Assembly: GCA_015059715.1 (NCBI GenBank)
Contig: SUZV01000011.1
Span: forward strand, 1 to 64,000
Reading direction: 5' to 3'
Length of the DNA: 64,000 nucleotides
DNA from: Rikenellaceae bacterium
GTDB lineage: Bacteria > Bacteroidota > Bacteroidia > Bacteroidales > Rikenellaceae
The stretch's first letter is position 1. Every line of letters begins with the position of its first letter. The notes beneath the pieces are model-generated. The model was not told the DNA's origin and ran no database searches. It saw nothing but the letters and a program-made list of their open reading frames with translations. Position numbers and translations under genes: made by a program. Positions 63,623-64,000 of the stretch are shown here, in pieces.

Positions 63623-64000
63623 ATGCTTTACATAGCACTACTCGCTGTGGTGCTGGTGCTATCGACATCATTTGCTACGGCACAAAATCCCGAGCAGATG
63701 ATTATCGATGGCGACACCATTAGCTATACATATCACGCTGACCATACCCCCATAACCAAGAAGGGGTTTGGCCAGCGTCTTGATGACTATCTGTCACTCG
63801 ATGTTAACGATGCCAAGAGGGTAAACTTCTCTATCACTGGAGGCCCTGGATACTCGCCTAATAGAGGGTGGCAGCTCGCCGTTAGAGGCGATATGCAATA
63901 CCGCACTCGGGCGACACAGACAACATCTACGCCCGACAGGCTGTCGATAGTCGCAGCAGCATCACTAACAGGCTATTATGGCATTAAGATAGATGGTGTA
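63623..64000 (+). CDS. Outer-membrane beta-barrel protein, BamA/TamA-like, N-terminal fragment
   Basis: 126 codons, cut by the right edge of the window. Signal peptide MLYIALLAVVLVLSTSFATA, then a short linker and the start of a barrel: VNFSITGGPGYSPNRGWQLAVRG, then YRTRATQT and AAASLTGYYGIKIDGV. The opening with IGGP-like strand and Y-R-T is typical of the small BamA/TamA-family (surface-antigen D15-like) proteins without POTRA domains. The downstream sequence is needed to confirm. Follows the thioredoxin-like gene in the same operon. Confidence 0.65.
   Translation, partial: MLYIALLAVVLVLSTSFATAQNPEQMIIDGDTISYTYHADHTPITKKGFGQRLDDYLSLDVNDAKRVNFSITGGPGYSPNRGWQLAVRGDMQYRTRATQTTSTPDRLSIVAAASLTGYYGIKIDGV

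Overview
The window looks like a chromosomal segment of a Bacteroidales bacterium. The gene families are typical of Bacteroidota: DUF4270, DUF3098, GldE, fimbrillin-like and M13 lipoproteins, a porin O/P-type barrel and a GH57/GT4/debranching trio. Many genes are preceded by the Bacteroidota-type promoter (TTTG or TTG, about 18-21 bases, then TAnnTTTG), and leaders are AT-rich with few Shine-Dalgarno sequences. A Rikenellaceae/Alistipes-like source is plausible but not proven. Nearly everything is housekeeping. I see no rRNA, tRNA, insertion sequence, prophage or CRISPR array.

Layout. 1-3.7 kb (minus): str/S10 operon rpsL-rpsG-fusA-rpsJ-rplC(partial). 3.7-4.85 kb: non-coding, with an orphan promoter-to-terminator small RNA and a striking array of eight hairpins in two inverted arms around an 8-bp tandem repeat. 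4.8-5.8 kb: membrane protein. 6.0-9.5 kb (plus): tig, clpP, clpX. 9.6-13.4 kb (minus): DUF454, M13 peptidase, pgk. 13.7-15.7 kb: transketolase. 15.9-17.2 kb (minus): GH5 lipoprotein. 17.6-27.6 kb (plus): murG-murC-ftsQ-ftsA-ftsZ followed by gldE, a phosphopantetheinyl transferase and a MATE exporter. 27.6-40.9 kb (minus): small lipoprotein, C1 peptidase, topA, DUF4270 lipoprotein, starch-synthase-like protein, queA, truB, uppP, DUF3098, ftsX, YfhO. 41.0-43.4 kb (plus): polyprenyl synthase, FHS sugar permease. 43.7-45.7 kb: groES-groEL behind a possible dual promoter. 46.0-48.8 kb: orphan gene, DUF177, rpmF, plsX. 48.9-53.5 kb (minus): GH57, GT4, glycogen debranching enzyme. 53.7-56.1 kb: hemW and sdaA, divergent. 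56.2-64 kb: holin-like and YtxH-like membrane proteins, SLOG protein, porin, YeiH exporter, a 40-residue peptide gene with a fimbrillin-like lipoprotein, LMW phosphatase, thioredoxin-like protein and a partial outer-membrane barrel.

Functionally the window joins translation and proteostasis (str operon, trigger factor, ClpXP, GroESL), envelope synthesis and division (MurG/MurC/FtsQAZ, FtsX, UppP, polyprenyl synthase, PlsX), glycogen metabolism and central carbon (Pgk, Tkt). The most unusual signals are: the hairpin array; a second family of 23-bp repeats around 13-bp-stem/18-nt-loop hairpins near tkt and groEL; a near-perfect sigma-54 element before groES; a coiled-coil insertion in FtsQ; a purine-only-like tract before rpmF; and the 40-residue peptide gene upstream of a fimbrillin-like lipoprotein.
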